NCBI RefSeq assembly: GCF_032854445.1
Contig: NC_088300.1
Location: 21,247,608 to 21,311,607, forward strand
Direction: 5' to 3'
Length of the DNA: 64,000 nucleotides
DNA from: Liolophura sinensis
Taxonomy: Eukaryota > Mollusca > Polyplacophora > Chitonida > Chitonidae
Both the position numbers and the translations under genes were made by a program. Positions 12,701-26,200 of this stretch are shown piece after piece. A model generated the notes under the pieces. The model made no database searches and was not told the origin of the DNA. It saw only the letters and a list, made by a program, of their open reading frames with translations. Position 1 is the stretch's first letter; each line of letters starts with the position of its first letter.

Positions 12701-15700
12701 TTTCTAATGCTAAATTTTGTCTACAATAAGCTTTCTTATTCAGTTCGGCCTGTCAGATATGGCTTTATGATCCACAATTTTCAAAAGTAAGAAGAGCGGT
12801 CCACATGCCTATCCACATGCCCCATTGAATATTCAACTTCAAAGCAATTTTTTTAAACTTTTTTTTCTTCTGATTATTACCACGTTGTGTAAATCATACA
12901 AATTTACCCTTCACAAACAAAGCTGTAAAGAAGAGAAAAACACATGGGGTTGAAAGGAGGAGTTTAGAAGTGTTACCTGGTGCATCCTGTGTTGGGCTTG
13001 AAGGTTGATTATCAGAGCTCTTCATGCTGGCCTGCGTGTCAGCAATCAACTTACGGGCTCGCTCTCGCAACTGCCTCTGTCGCTCATTGTCAGTCTGAAG
13101 TCACACCAACATCATACCAGATTACATGTACAACGCCTGTGCCACTTACACGTAACTTGTATCACTGTATAATAAGGGCAAATACAAAGGACGGTTTTCT
13201 TCTTCAGTCTGTCATTTACACTAAAGCTGACAACTTCACCACCATCAATCTAAGCCACAGCTTCAAAACACTCATCCGATACGTGAACACATAAATGCCA
13301 ATGTGTTATACACTAAGTACACAAACATTTAACAGAGAGCATGGTTTACCCCACCAGTGTAACAAGGCCGTTTAAACAAATCCCTTGGCATACAAAGTAC
13401 CCTTTCCCTACACAAGTGGACAAAACTATTTTGTTCACTTTTCCAGTCCTTGGATATCTCATGTATATAGCTGGTTTTGGTTCATGACTTTTCAAGAAGT
13501 GCTGGCCTAGGTAATTTATGTTTAGAATGACACTTCTTAACTTTCTCACACCAATACAAATTTGCAGGTAAATGGAAAAATGTGTCAACTTTGAAATTTG
13601 TAGACAAAACCAAACTAAATACATACTATAAATATATTTACCTTTCCTAAGGTACTTTACCAGCATTGTTCTCAATCATTGTTTATTGCCCTTATATACA
13701 CATTACTTGAATGACTCATTGGCACCAATCGTGATGTTATACTTCAATTGATCACTTATCTGACGCAGATCAACTACTTTAATAAACCACAGCTAAAACA
13801 CACAGCACAGTGCAATGGTTCTTAAAAACATCCACATGTTGAAAACAGCAGCATACACACACATTATACATTCAGAATTAATCAAGCTGAACCATGCAAA
13901 TGTACACTGCAAGGCATATACATGATAAACTAAGGTCATGTTGATGACAATGGTTTAATTATATTAATGCACAAAAACATTAAAAATGATATGATTACCA
14001 ATGTAGAAAACTGCATAATGGTGATGAAGAAAGCAAGACTTAAGTGTTAAGTTTTATATACATATTCTGTTTGAAAAATGGCATCACTACCCATATAATA
14101 GCCACAGAATAAGATTTGTCAAAAAAATAACTGATAAAGCAGCACTTAAAATGCAATTCAAAGAAATTAAAATTCAATAAAAATTGCAGCTCAGTATAAG
14201 TATTACCAGTATCAACCACAAAAGAAACAAGCAGGTGTGAGAAGGTTTAAAAGGCAATTAAGAAGGAAAATTGACATACATAGTCCCAGAACTCCACTTT
14301 ACATTTCCTAAAGCTCAATTTTATCAACAAAAAGCTTTCTTATTCCCTTCGGTCTATCAGATAATCCACAATTTTCAGAAGCAAGAATAGTGGTTCACAT
14401 GTCCTAACCACATGAACACCGTATGGGTGGAAGATAAGGGATCTTCAATGAACGTTAGACTGTGCAACCACAGTGGTCAATATGCCCTAACTACATGAAC
14501 ACCGTATTGGCAGACGATAAGGGATCTTCAATGAATGTCAGACTGTGCAACCACAGTGGTCAATATGCCCTAACCACATGAACACCGCATGGGCGGAAGA
14601 TAAGGGTTCTTCAATGAATGTTAGACTGTGCAACCACGGTGGTCAACATGCCCTAACCACATGAATACGTATGGGCGGAAAATAACGGATCTTCAATGAA
14701 CGTTAGACTGTGCAACCACAATGGTCAACATGCCCTAACTACATGAACACCGTATTGGCAGACGATAAGGGATCTTCAATGAATGTCAGACTGTGCAACC
14801 ACAGTGGTCAACATGCCCTAACCACATGAACACCGCATGGGTGGAAGATAACGGATCTTCAATGAATGTCAGACTGTGCAACCACAGTTGTCAACATGCC
14901 CTAACCATACGAACACCGTATGGGCGGAAAATAAGGGATCTTCAATGAATGTTAGACTGTGCAACCACGGTGGTCAACATGCCCTAACCACATGAACACC
15001 GTATGGGCGGAAGATAAGCGATCTTCAATGAACGTTAGACTGTGCAACCACAGTGGTCAACATGCCCTAACCATACGAACACCGTACGGGTGGAAGATAA
15101 GGGATCTTCAATGAACGTTAGACTGTGTAACACCATACTCGTCTTGTGCAGTCAACCACTTCCTGTCAACAAGGTTTGAAGAATAGTCAGAGTGGAAAAT
15201 CTACAAATCCCCTGTCCAACGACGGTTTTGAACCAGAACATCATGTGTCCAAACAAGTCAAAGACGAGAACTCCTTTTTAACCCTCAATTAAAAGAGCAG
15301 AAGCTGAAGAGACGTAAAATGTGAGATCTACAGTAAAAGCACATGTATCTGAGAGGTGAAGATGAACAGGACATGAGAAAACAATGAACAGTTAATGTAC
15401 GAACAGAGGAGGTGAGAGTGGCACCCCATAGAGGCCGGAGGTGCTCCTACCTCTTGTGAGGACCTGGCAGGCTGAGTCTTGCCATGAGCATTATCAGCGC
15501 GGTTCTGTGCTGCCTCTTGGCGCATTTGCTCCAGAAGCATCTGCGCTCGTTGTTTCAGCTCTTCGCGTCGGCACTGGGATGTAGACTAATCAAAACGATG
15601 AAGTCAAATCCAAACCAAAACCACACGTGTAAAACAAAACAGAACAGAACATATGTTAGCATATCCACTTATATACTGTCACGAATACCAGCAAAGAGGA

Positions 15701-18700
15701 ACATAAAAAAAAGTGTGGAAAAAGAATATATGCAAAAACCATCTTACCAAATGTATGATAATAAACATACAGTGAAAACAAAAAGGTACAAATACACCAT
15801 GCTCTTTCATTACTAACATTCTAAAGTATACAAAATGTTTTCGAAAAAAAAAATGATGAATACTTAGATTACATGCATAGGCTTTCACTTCATACGAACA
15901 AATGTATAAAAACAAATCAATGACATTTATCAGGCTGTACTAGTATAAACTAAAGACTTCTTTAAATGCCTCTAAAACTATAGTCAACAAAACTGCATAA
16001 ATATCAAGAAATTTTTTTAAAAATCTATTCCTGTACTTATTTATCATCACCCATAGAACAAACTTTATACACAACAAATGTAAAAACAATTTACAAAACA
16101 ATTACACATAATAAATGCCACTGACAACACCCCAAAAACACCACACCAAACAAGCACTACACCTACAATGTTGAAATTTGACAGTGCAATACAATCTGAA
16201 CTCACCAAGCTGGTTGGTCTTCGTCTCTCTGAGCCAGCTTCTGGCTGTGGAGTTGTCTATAACATAATGTAGTAAAATAAACAATAAATGTTTGCAGCTT
16301 TCTGAACAGTTAAGGAATCCGGGCAGTACAGGACGTGATGCCTGTCACACACTGGAAACAACGAGTGGTTTAATCTGCAGGTTAATTCAGAACCATGAGG
16401 TCAGGGCTTTTGCTGTGTAGCAAATATTTCACATGAAAATTCCTAAGTGAAAGAATGCCTCAAAAATAAGCAAGCATCAGTAAAAACACTGCAGAAAACT
16501 ACATCCAAAACCAACTTTACTTTTTTTGATTTTTTTCTTGCTGGAGCAGTAATGTTAGTGCTAGTAAGTGCTACCTTACCTTACATTGTCATTTAAACAG
16601 ACAAACTTGACTAGTTGATTCACCAGTTTCACTTACATATACTAAATATGAATTGGATAATATAACATGCTGGCAAGATTAAAGCTCAGTCAGCTTGTTC
16701 TATCCTAGGGAAAATAGAGTATATGAAATTTATGCATGTTTATGTACTAGACTGTACACACACATATACATACAAAGGTATGCGTAAAAAGATTTAAATA
16801 CATTATTTAAAAATAACATAATTAGTCACATGAACGAGGGAAACACGAGGGTTCATTTATTTTCTAGAAGAAATTCTTTTATTTTGCTTCTAAATAGTGA
16901 TGCTGAAGTAAGGGATTTAAGAGACACATTTTCACAGGCATCTAGTCTTATCCTGCTGACAAAAGAAATAACATTCCATCCTTTGTGACACTGAAATATA
17001 TATGTGACATGTGTTTGTCCAGCGATTACCTGTGACGTCTCCACATGACTTTTGACGGCTCTCCTCTCCTGAATTTTCCTCTTCACAGGCTCATCACCAG
17101 CTGAACAGTTGTTGTTACGACTACAATACAATCACGCAGTTAGTCAATGCATGTTCCCATAGTGCATGTCAAAGCTACCGCATTCGCATATCTAAATGAC
17201 ACTTCCATGTAAGTGGTGCACCCATAATTTATTTTTTTTAAAGAATATTTCATTTCCATGACATCAACCATCTGCAAGTTGGCAGACCTTCCCACATGAC
17301 CAGCAGTATTTACTGTGACTTCAAAAGTTAGCATCTTGTTTAAAAATGTACTGCTGTATAATCTCTGCACTATGTGGTTGACAAACAAATATTACCTGAG
17401 TGGTTGCGAAGTGTCCGATGAATCTCTCTCAGCAGGGGTGTCTGTTACTGGTGACTTCTCCCCTGTTTCTTCTTCATCGTCTGAGTCAAATGGATTACGT
17501 AGCTGTTTTCTAGTCATCAATTTGTCCTTCTCAGGGGAATCCTTCATTCCACTGGCCACATCTTTTGAGAGACCCTTTGGTGTGGTAGGCACAGAAGGTG
17601 ATCGCTCTTTACTAGGGGACTTGCGCTTTGTTTTCTCAGGTGACACTTTGCTGGGAGACTTTGGAGGATTTCTTTCAGAGGAACTACCTCTACTAGAATT
17701 TTGTTTGAATGGTGAGCTCTCCCTGCTGGAGGAGTGTTTGATACCTTTGCCGTACATCTCTTCTGAGATTCTGGCGTCATCCTCAGTGTCATGCTCACCC
17801 ACGGTGTAGGTGCTCTCACTGGCGCTCATCCCAATCTGCTGCACCTCCAGGGTCTGTCCCGTGAAGTAAGAACGCAGCTGATACAGGTAAGTCATCACAG
17901 ACAGCTTATCTGGGACGGCTAACAGCACCATGTCAGACGGTTCTATCACACGGGGAATTCCACACTTTGCCGCGGCGTCAAATGCCTACAATTTACATTT
18001 GTTTTTTGATTATCTAATATGAGACAGGTTACAAAGAGTTATCTGACCTACAGAACAGCTACAGCTGGAGGAAAGCGTGTACAGCATTATACAAAAACTC
18101 CAGACATGAAGCGGTAGATTTTCAGCTCAACAAAGTAAAATGTCTAATACAAAGAACCAAAATGTAATAACAATTAACAGTTGACATATATCTATTCTCT
18201 CCGATCAGCATATTGAATAATAAATCACATAACAAGCACCATTCCTTTTAGTACTGAACAATCTGTAAGCAGGAAGAGAAAAGGAATTACTTACAAGCTT
18301 ACAGTTTCCTTTGATGTCATGTGGGGAAAGACTAGAGAAATCTCTGTAAAAAGCAAAAATATTCCAGTATTATTACATTATTAAAATTGCAAGATGACAA
18401 ACTACAGAGTTTTTTTTCAACATGTTGTTGAGTGCTTAACATTACTGTTTTATAAATTTACACAAGTTATTTCACAAAGATCAAAAAGATAGACACAGAT
18501 ACCATTTCAAATGCATCAAATACCCTAAGTACTTCAAACTCATTTCTTTCACATAAAATGGAATGAAAGATTCATACATATAATGCATGTATACATACTG
18601 TAAAAAAATATCTCTAATTTTACTAATACGCTTCCAACAGATATGAATACTGAAGTTCCACACTACTCTTATGTAAATTGTATGTAATGATTAAGATGTT

Positions 18701-21700
18701 AATGATTATACTGAAGTTCGACACCAGTGTATAGTGACGTACAGGAGATCAGATCTGAAGTGATGGATGATTGCACAAAACGCCATGCCATTTCTGAACG
18801 ACGTTGTCAGGTTGGTAACCTTGACCCCACGATAACCTTTGGTAACCTCTTTACACCACTCAAGGATGTCCTGTACTGCACTGGGCTGTCCCCCTGGAGA
18901 AGGCTGCTCACCCTACACAATCAACAGGTAACAATGTAATATTACACTGTACGTGAATCCCATTAATGGGAATAAAAACTTAAGAACATGTAAACCCAAA
19001 TGTTGCATTTAAGTAGTTGAGCTACAAGATTGCTTCTCTCCTTTCATGTGTATTTCTGGTTGAAGCACAGCATGAATGAGTGAAACCGGAGGCAAGTTTT
19101 AGTTATCTTCAGCAAGACCTGTGCTGAATAATATGGAAAATGTGACAACCACATTGTAAATTTGACCAGCACACAGTAAACTTGACCGCCACACAGAAAC
19201 TTTGACCGTCAAGACAAAAAACGAGAGATCTTCACACGGGAGAAACCAAACAGGAGATGGTCAAACTTTATCAGTTACAAGTAAGGTCAGCACAACAGCA
19301 CTTCACAGCCTTTTAAGTGTAAGTAAGGATAGCAGTCAGCATAAGTAGTGACTATATGTACGTACATTGGGAAGTCTAGTAGACATCATTACCTTATTCA
19401 GGTCAAGAGGTTCCAAACTGCTCCGGTCAGGTTTACTATCAGGAACATCTGGAGCTGGCCTGTCATAACAAAATATTACGAGAAGGATTATTATATTGGG
19501 CTCATTTTTAGAAGGAGAAAGGAGGGCGGAAGGTGTTGGGGGGGTAGTGCATGCCCTTTCATCAGACATCGGTTCAATTCCACTCTCAGACAAGATTCAC
19601 CTTCTTGGAGCATTGATAGTAATGTGGTGTTCTAATTTGTGCTCTTGCATAAGTTCACAGAAGACCATGTGTCTTCCACAAATGCCAAATATACCACAAA
19701 TAAATAGGTCTGAGAGTTCACCAATAAATTATTGAAGGACATTTTGTTTTCTCAAGGCTTCATTCACCCAACCATAACTGTGATGAGCTTTTTAAGTGTC
19801 AAGTCTTCAAAAGACCTGAGAAAGTGCCTGACAAATTAACAGACGTTAGGCCTCAGCTAATCCAGACAGAGACAGTTTGAAACTGAATGTCACTAGAGAC
19901 TGACATGTTGTCAGAACTGAAGAAGTCCCCTCTTCACCTAAAGTGACAGTTGCTGGCTTCAGAAAACAAACTACTGTTCAATCTATACGGTTGAATAGTA
20001 TAGAAAAGACTTTGTAAATGTATTACGTATGGGCTACAGTTATATATATATATTCATACTTAAATAGATGACCAATTTATCAATGACACTGCAACATCTA
20101 ACGAAGGAAATGATATACTTCACTTTCAGTCATAATTTATCACCAAAATGTATGGAAGGTAAGTTTAAATGCAAATTGTGATATGTGCCATATGACCTGA
20201 TTTTTTCTTTGCACAAAATGCCAACACTACATGCAATGCTATTCTAAACTGTAAATTAATTTCAACTGCAAGGTATCAGTGCATTTAAATATTAAACATG
20301 ATAAGTGGTACAGGTAACAGCCTTCCTATATGTGTGCCAAATGCTGCATGTGCAGTCTGTCCCTATAGAAGATTTACCTGGTTTTGCCGTTAGCACTACG
20401 AGGTTTGGGCGTCGGCTTCTCTGTCTTTCCTGACCCCGGGGAGGGGTGATGGGGCGCACCTTCTTCTTCTGCTCTGGAGGAGTATTGGGAGGGGTACCTT
20501 TGTAAATGGGTCTTTGAGGAGAGGGAGCTTTTCTCTTGGGAGTAGAGCTGCGGACGCCCTTTGGAGGGGAGGATTTCTTATCACTAGTGTTAACAGTAAC
20601 TTTTTTATCATTATGACTTTCTGTTTCATCATCAGGAGTTAACGATTTTTCTCTTAGCTTGGGATTTGTGATGCTGTTTCTGTTTTGGATAGATGGTGAA
20701 GCAGTAAGCTCTGTGGAGTCTTCAAATGGGTTAGTGCTGCGTGGTGCTCTGCTCTCTTCAAATGGATTAGAGGACATGGATGTATCTGAGGGGTGTGGCT
20801 CTTCAAACGGATTTGAGGACACGGATGTATCTGAGGGGCGTGTCTCTTCAAACGGAGCTGAGGACACAGATCTATCTGAGGGGCGTGGCTCTTCAAACTG
20901 GTTCAAAAGTGAGGGGTCTGGGTCAGCAAAAGGGTTTTTATCCCTATCGTATTCTTCCTCTTCATTAAACGGATTCATGAAAGGGGGTGTCTTGGATTTC
21001 TCTCGGGTTTACACTTTTCAAAGAGAGGGGGTGAAGCTGGAAGATAACAGAATTCACAATCAACACAACAACTACACAACACTCAGTCACTACACTACAA
21101 ATGATACCACAATGGTACATAGTTTTATGCCGTGGTCATCAATACACTACAAAATAAGTGTACAATACACATGACAACTTTCTTACATGTGACATCACTA
21201 TATACATAAATCAAAGAAAAAACAAAAGAAACAAATACATAATTACAGTGTGAATGATTTCCGGTCATATGAAATGTTAGACAGCTTGAGTACATATGTA
21301 CTAACACTATTAAGTGTAAAAATATACAATTAGTGGCTGCTTGGATAAAGGCCTCAAAACCCAGTAGACTGAGTTACCTTCACTAACGCAGGTCTTGCAT
21401 CCTGATCTTGTTGACATAAAATCAATCCCACACTTACATGCTTTTCCAGGAAATCTCATTCTCAATGCCTTGAAACAGTTCTCAAAGTGACAGACAGTCT
21501 AACACTTTTAGACTAAAATTTTAGAATTTTAGAAATATTCTCATCTAAACAAACCTTACATGCAATAATAGTGAGATTCTCAGAAAGAACTATGAATAAC
21601 CATGCAACTTCAAAATGTGAACAAAACGATGAAAATCTAACCAAATGCAACAGACCCTCTCGCTACAAAGCTGAACCAAAAGAGCAGAGGGGATGGGCAT

Positions 21701-23134
21701 TGCAGTGCTGAAGCCTATATGCTGCCAGAATGAGGGGAAACGTCAATAGAATAAGGCAGGTGCAAGGTGCTACTTCAAATGTTCAGGTACACCAAGACAT
21801 TGTAAGGGGGCCAGAAATGTACATTTTCGGAAAAGTGTAAGCTGGTGAGGTCAAGGATAGGAAGGATATTAAGTGTGGATGTTAGATTTAGCTAACTGTT
21901 AAATAAATTAACCTTGGAGCATTATCATGTTAAAAGTTTTCAGTGCTAAAATTTAAATGTGGGTATGATTACTTGATAAAATTATTTATACTAACTATAA
22001 AAGTTGGATCAATTCAGAGATAAGACATTCACTGGTAGAAAAATCAAGGGAACTAAGGAACAAGACCCTTTACAAAAACTGTTTATGTATAAACTGTAAA
22101 ACTGCCAACTGTAGTCACAGCAGTGAATATTCATTCAAAAAGCAAAAATGACTGAAAGAACAAGGAGCACGTGAGTTGCTACAGTGCATGTTAACCTATG
22201 ATAAATCTTTTTAATAAACACAATGTTTTCAATGTACACAGAGCTTCCAACTTTTTCAAATTTTCCCAAATTACAGAAAAATACAGAATGAAAATAAAGA
22301 TATGACAAACTGAACACACTGAAAGGCCTGTGCACCTTTTACCTATGAAAATAAAGTAGAACAACAGAGCAAACTGCAAATCAAAGGACATCACAGACCA
22401 AATCAAACCCGAATTCGCAACAGCTGCGACATTCTACAAAAAAGTCAATGGCGTCTTGTACTCAGGCCCCAGCTAAGTGTGTGGCCCATGATATCAGGAT
22501 GTCAAAAATTTGACAGACCAACCAGCAGACAAAGCTTCTCATACAGCTGCTTGTCACAGAGAAAAAAAACACAATAAAGGAATTGCATGCAGTTTTCACA
22601 CACTTGTTATAGCTTTTATGTCTTTATGTTCAAATCTATTTCAGAGACATGCAACTATCAAAATGGCTCACTCCCTTACCAAGAAAATAAGCCTAAAATA
22701 TTTCAACAACAAATGGTTTTACAATAAACATCATTGCACAGTTTCACATATCAAAGCAAACTAGCCCATTTGAACGTTTTAGATCTATCAGGGAACAGAA
22801 AAGAACAGTAAAGACTAGGAAGGTACAGTGCTCTGGAGCTACGCAGGTAAAAGGAACAATAACCTAAAATAAAGTAAAGGCTAAGCCAACAAAGATGCAA
22901 CTTAATAAAAAAGAACACCAGGATCTGAGATTCACGTGATGGCTGGATGGGTAATTACCACTTACATGTATTTATTTACTCATTTGATTGGTACTTTTCC
23001 TAAGAATACTTTTCCTGCACAATGTGCTCTAGCAGAGCTGAGAACAGAACGTTTCAATGAAAAAGTATTGTATTAAAATTATGATATTCAAAAAAGTTCA
23101 TGGTCATAAAGTGAGAGGTTTTCCTTTTGATTTC

Positions 23135-23205
<71 letters not shown>

Positions 23206-26200
23206 TACACATTAGTGTGTGTGTACTGGGATTTTTGTGTCCCAGTTAGTTTAGTTTGCATTTATCCAATTTGCAGGCATTTGCTGACCCAACATGATCT
23301 TTGTTCTGTACATTACTGGATTTTGATGAATGCACAGTATTCCTAAAATGATATGTAAATCTAACACTAAAGGCAGATTTCTAGATGAAGTTCCAAAGAT
23401 ATATTTCCAACCCTACAATAATATTATGGTAATACATCTAGAACTGCCTCTAAAATCAAAATTAGACTCAGATCCTGGTGAAAGAGAAACTGAAAGTAGA
23501 AAGAAGCAAACAAACCATGCAAACCGTCCTCCTCCTCCTCAAACTCAGGCACATCAAAGGGATTATCATAGTTACTTGTGTCACTAAGATGAGACTCATA
23601 CTGAGACGCCATCTCATTGATTTTGGCAGACAAATTGTCATCATCCTCCTCATCTTCGTCTAAATCATCAAGATTGCCGATGTCAGCTTTCCCAATACTC
23701 ATCAAACTCGCAACACTCTGCATGTCCTCATCACTACAACAACAGCAAAATGGTAAGTATACATCAGCATGAAACCATGGAACTGTAACATATGCTTGTG
23801 TTATAAGGCACTTCAACTCAGCATGAAACCATGGTACTGTAACATATGCTTGTGTTTTAAGGCACTTCAACTCAGTATGAAACCATGGTACTGTAACATA
23901 TGCTTGTGTTATAAGGCGCTTCAACTCAGCATGAAACTGAAGTTCATTCCTTGATAGCTCTGATAAATTGTTAAACATTAGATTTTTGTGCTGAACCAGT
24001 AAATGTAAACGGCAAGTACTAAGTGTTCAAATTTCTTTACACGTCACTTTTTTCTTCCAAAAAAATCATAAAATGCAGTGAAGTGAAGAATTTGATGTAA
24101 CTATATTAAAAACCAGACTTACGTAGCCTTGCCTTCCCTTAGGAAGACACAGGAGAGAGTGAGTGTGATGCTTGCAGATACAACCTTCTTTGTAGCTGGT
24201 TTCAGTTTCACTTTTATGTTAGTTTGTGAAGGAATGTGACTCGCATAATTCTTCATATTTATAGACTTGCTGGCCAGGATCTTTCTTCTTCCATTTGCAG
24301 TTTGCTGAGCACAAACAAAAAGGAACAAAATCCATAACAGAGGACTTGAATCTACCTCACTCCCCCAAATATGAGTAACAACGACCTGTGAGTGTCACCA
24401 GTTTGGTCGTGATTTCTGGTGACAGCAATCGTTTTCCTTTGAGTTAAGTTGAATGCCTTACGTTAATTTTGTCTTATAATTACTAGTAACTTTAAACAAA
24501 TCGTAAACGGACAACAAGCAAAGACCATCCCACAATATAGCGATGAGATCTAAAACTTAAGTTGGACTTTAAGCTCAGCAGATAGTTCTCGTGAAAGACG
24601 GTCTTTTGGCTCTGCCCTGTCCTGGAAGTTCAGGAAATCGGGAAATTCTGTTGTCAAGACACGTCGACAATCTGCCATGAAGGATATAAACAAACGTGTT
24701 CTGCCTTTGTTACATATTAATAGCCAGATCTCCAAACTGTGACATGGTTGAAAAGACCAGTCAAACAGATCCAAACAAACGTTTCAAAACAACTTGGGGA
24801 AAATAATATCTTTCCCAACTTATCCAACTACCTCACTTTAAGATGTTCTGATATTAATAAAGTTATCACACTTGAGAAAAAAGCTCTTAAATGGCCCTAC
24901 AAAGCGCATAAGTCAATCAGAATCAAGCACAATAAGCTTCTTCAAAACCTCTAACCTATAAGGTGATTCACTCTCCAACATGTAATAAAAGAACTATTGT
25001 TTTGAATTCACTGGAATTCATCTTCTATCCTGCGTAAAATACTCACATCCTCTATCACAAAAGTCCATTCTTTATCCTCGTACTCCTCTTGTCTGGAATC
25101 CCTAAATAGTGTCACTGTAATCTCTACATTCTCTGGGACAGTCCAGTTTACCGAGCCCAAGTATGGGTTTTTGATACTTGGCACCCAGCTCTGGGCCTGA
25201 TTAGAGATAAAAAACAAAAACATGTAATACTGTAAAGATGCCACAAGGTATTATTTCTTACAATATTTTCACTTTTGATTTCCATCATAATTCTTCAAAG
25301 CCACTGTTGTTGACATTTCTTATGGTCAAGCAGTGACAATGGTTAAGTGGTGTAAATTTAAAATTGTTAACATTTCACTGGCTTGTAAGTCACAGAAGAA
25401 TCTTCATCATACTCTGCATGATGTGAAAGAAGTAATTATCACTGTGGCACATTCAGGACTATAACCATTAGGTCTGAAATTGACCATTGATCAGACCACA
25501 AAACATTAACATGTTATACCCTTGAATTTGAAATTCATAAAGCCGCATTCATCAAATTCGGCCAGTGGAATGAATGTGTAAAGTAGCTGTACATGTATTT
25601 CATCAGCTGCATTGAGACACTGTGATCTGACGAAATTTACAATCGCATGAAATAGTGCATGTCTTACTTTCGCCTGACTGAATTCACATAGGTGCACGCT
25701 GCTTTACTTTGTATCCATAAGAATGAAGACAAAAAAGAAGAAAAAACTGTCTCGACTTACTGTGGTTAGATTTTCGTCGGTTCCTTCTGGTCCATACAAC
25801 ACAAAGCTTGTTTGGTTGCCTGGAAAAAAAATGCCATTGTCAGATGAATGAAGTTTTCCTAGAAATACAAGATTCATATGACTAACTAAAAAAGATTAAT
25901 TTTTTTGATGATTTTAAATCCCAGCTTTATAGAGTTCAGAGATTCTGATAACAGGGTTCTACTTAATTACCACCTTTGGGATCCCTTTCCCATACAAAAG
26001 CTGTGATTGTGGTTACAAAACCGCAATATGGTTACAGGTGGTTACTACATGTAACAGAAAATGGTGACTTTCAAATTACGCTGCTTAAGCTGAAGACAGA
26101 ACTTTCCAGACAGAGATGTGCTTATTTGTAGGTACCCAGTAAATATGCTGAAAGAACTGCTGGATTTAATGTTTGTCTTTACTTCACATAGATAATAATA

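Noticed and set aside
15484..15816. 110-codon plus-strand frame over EHBP1 exon 13
   Set aside because: Shadow frame; the minus strand encodes the conserved [14 protein letters not shown] helix.
17315..17809. 164-codon plus-strand frame over EHBP1 exon 10
   Set aside because: Antisense shadow of the Ser/Lys-rich linker; no splice or domain support.
20292..20377. C-terminal extension of the EHBP1 exon 6 frame
   Set aside because: Lies beyond the CCAG|GTAAAT donor; it is intron read-through without family similarity.
20659..21174. 171-codon plus-strand frame over EHBP1 exon 6
   Set aside because: Antisense shadow of the NPF repeat exon; the minus frame has family motifs and correct splice context.
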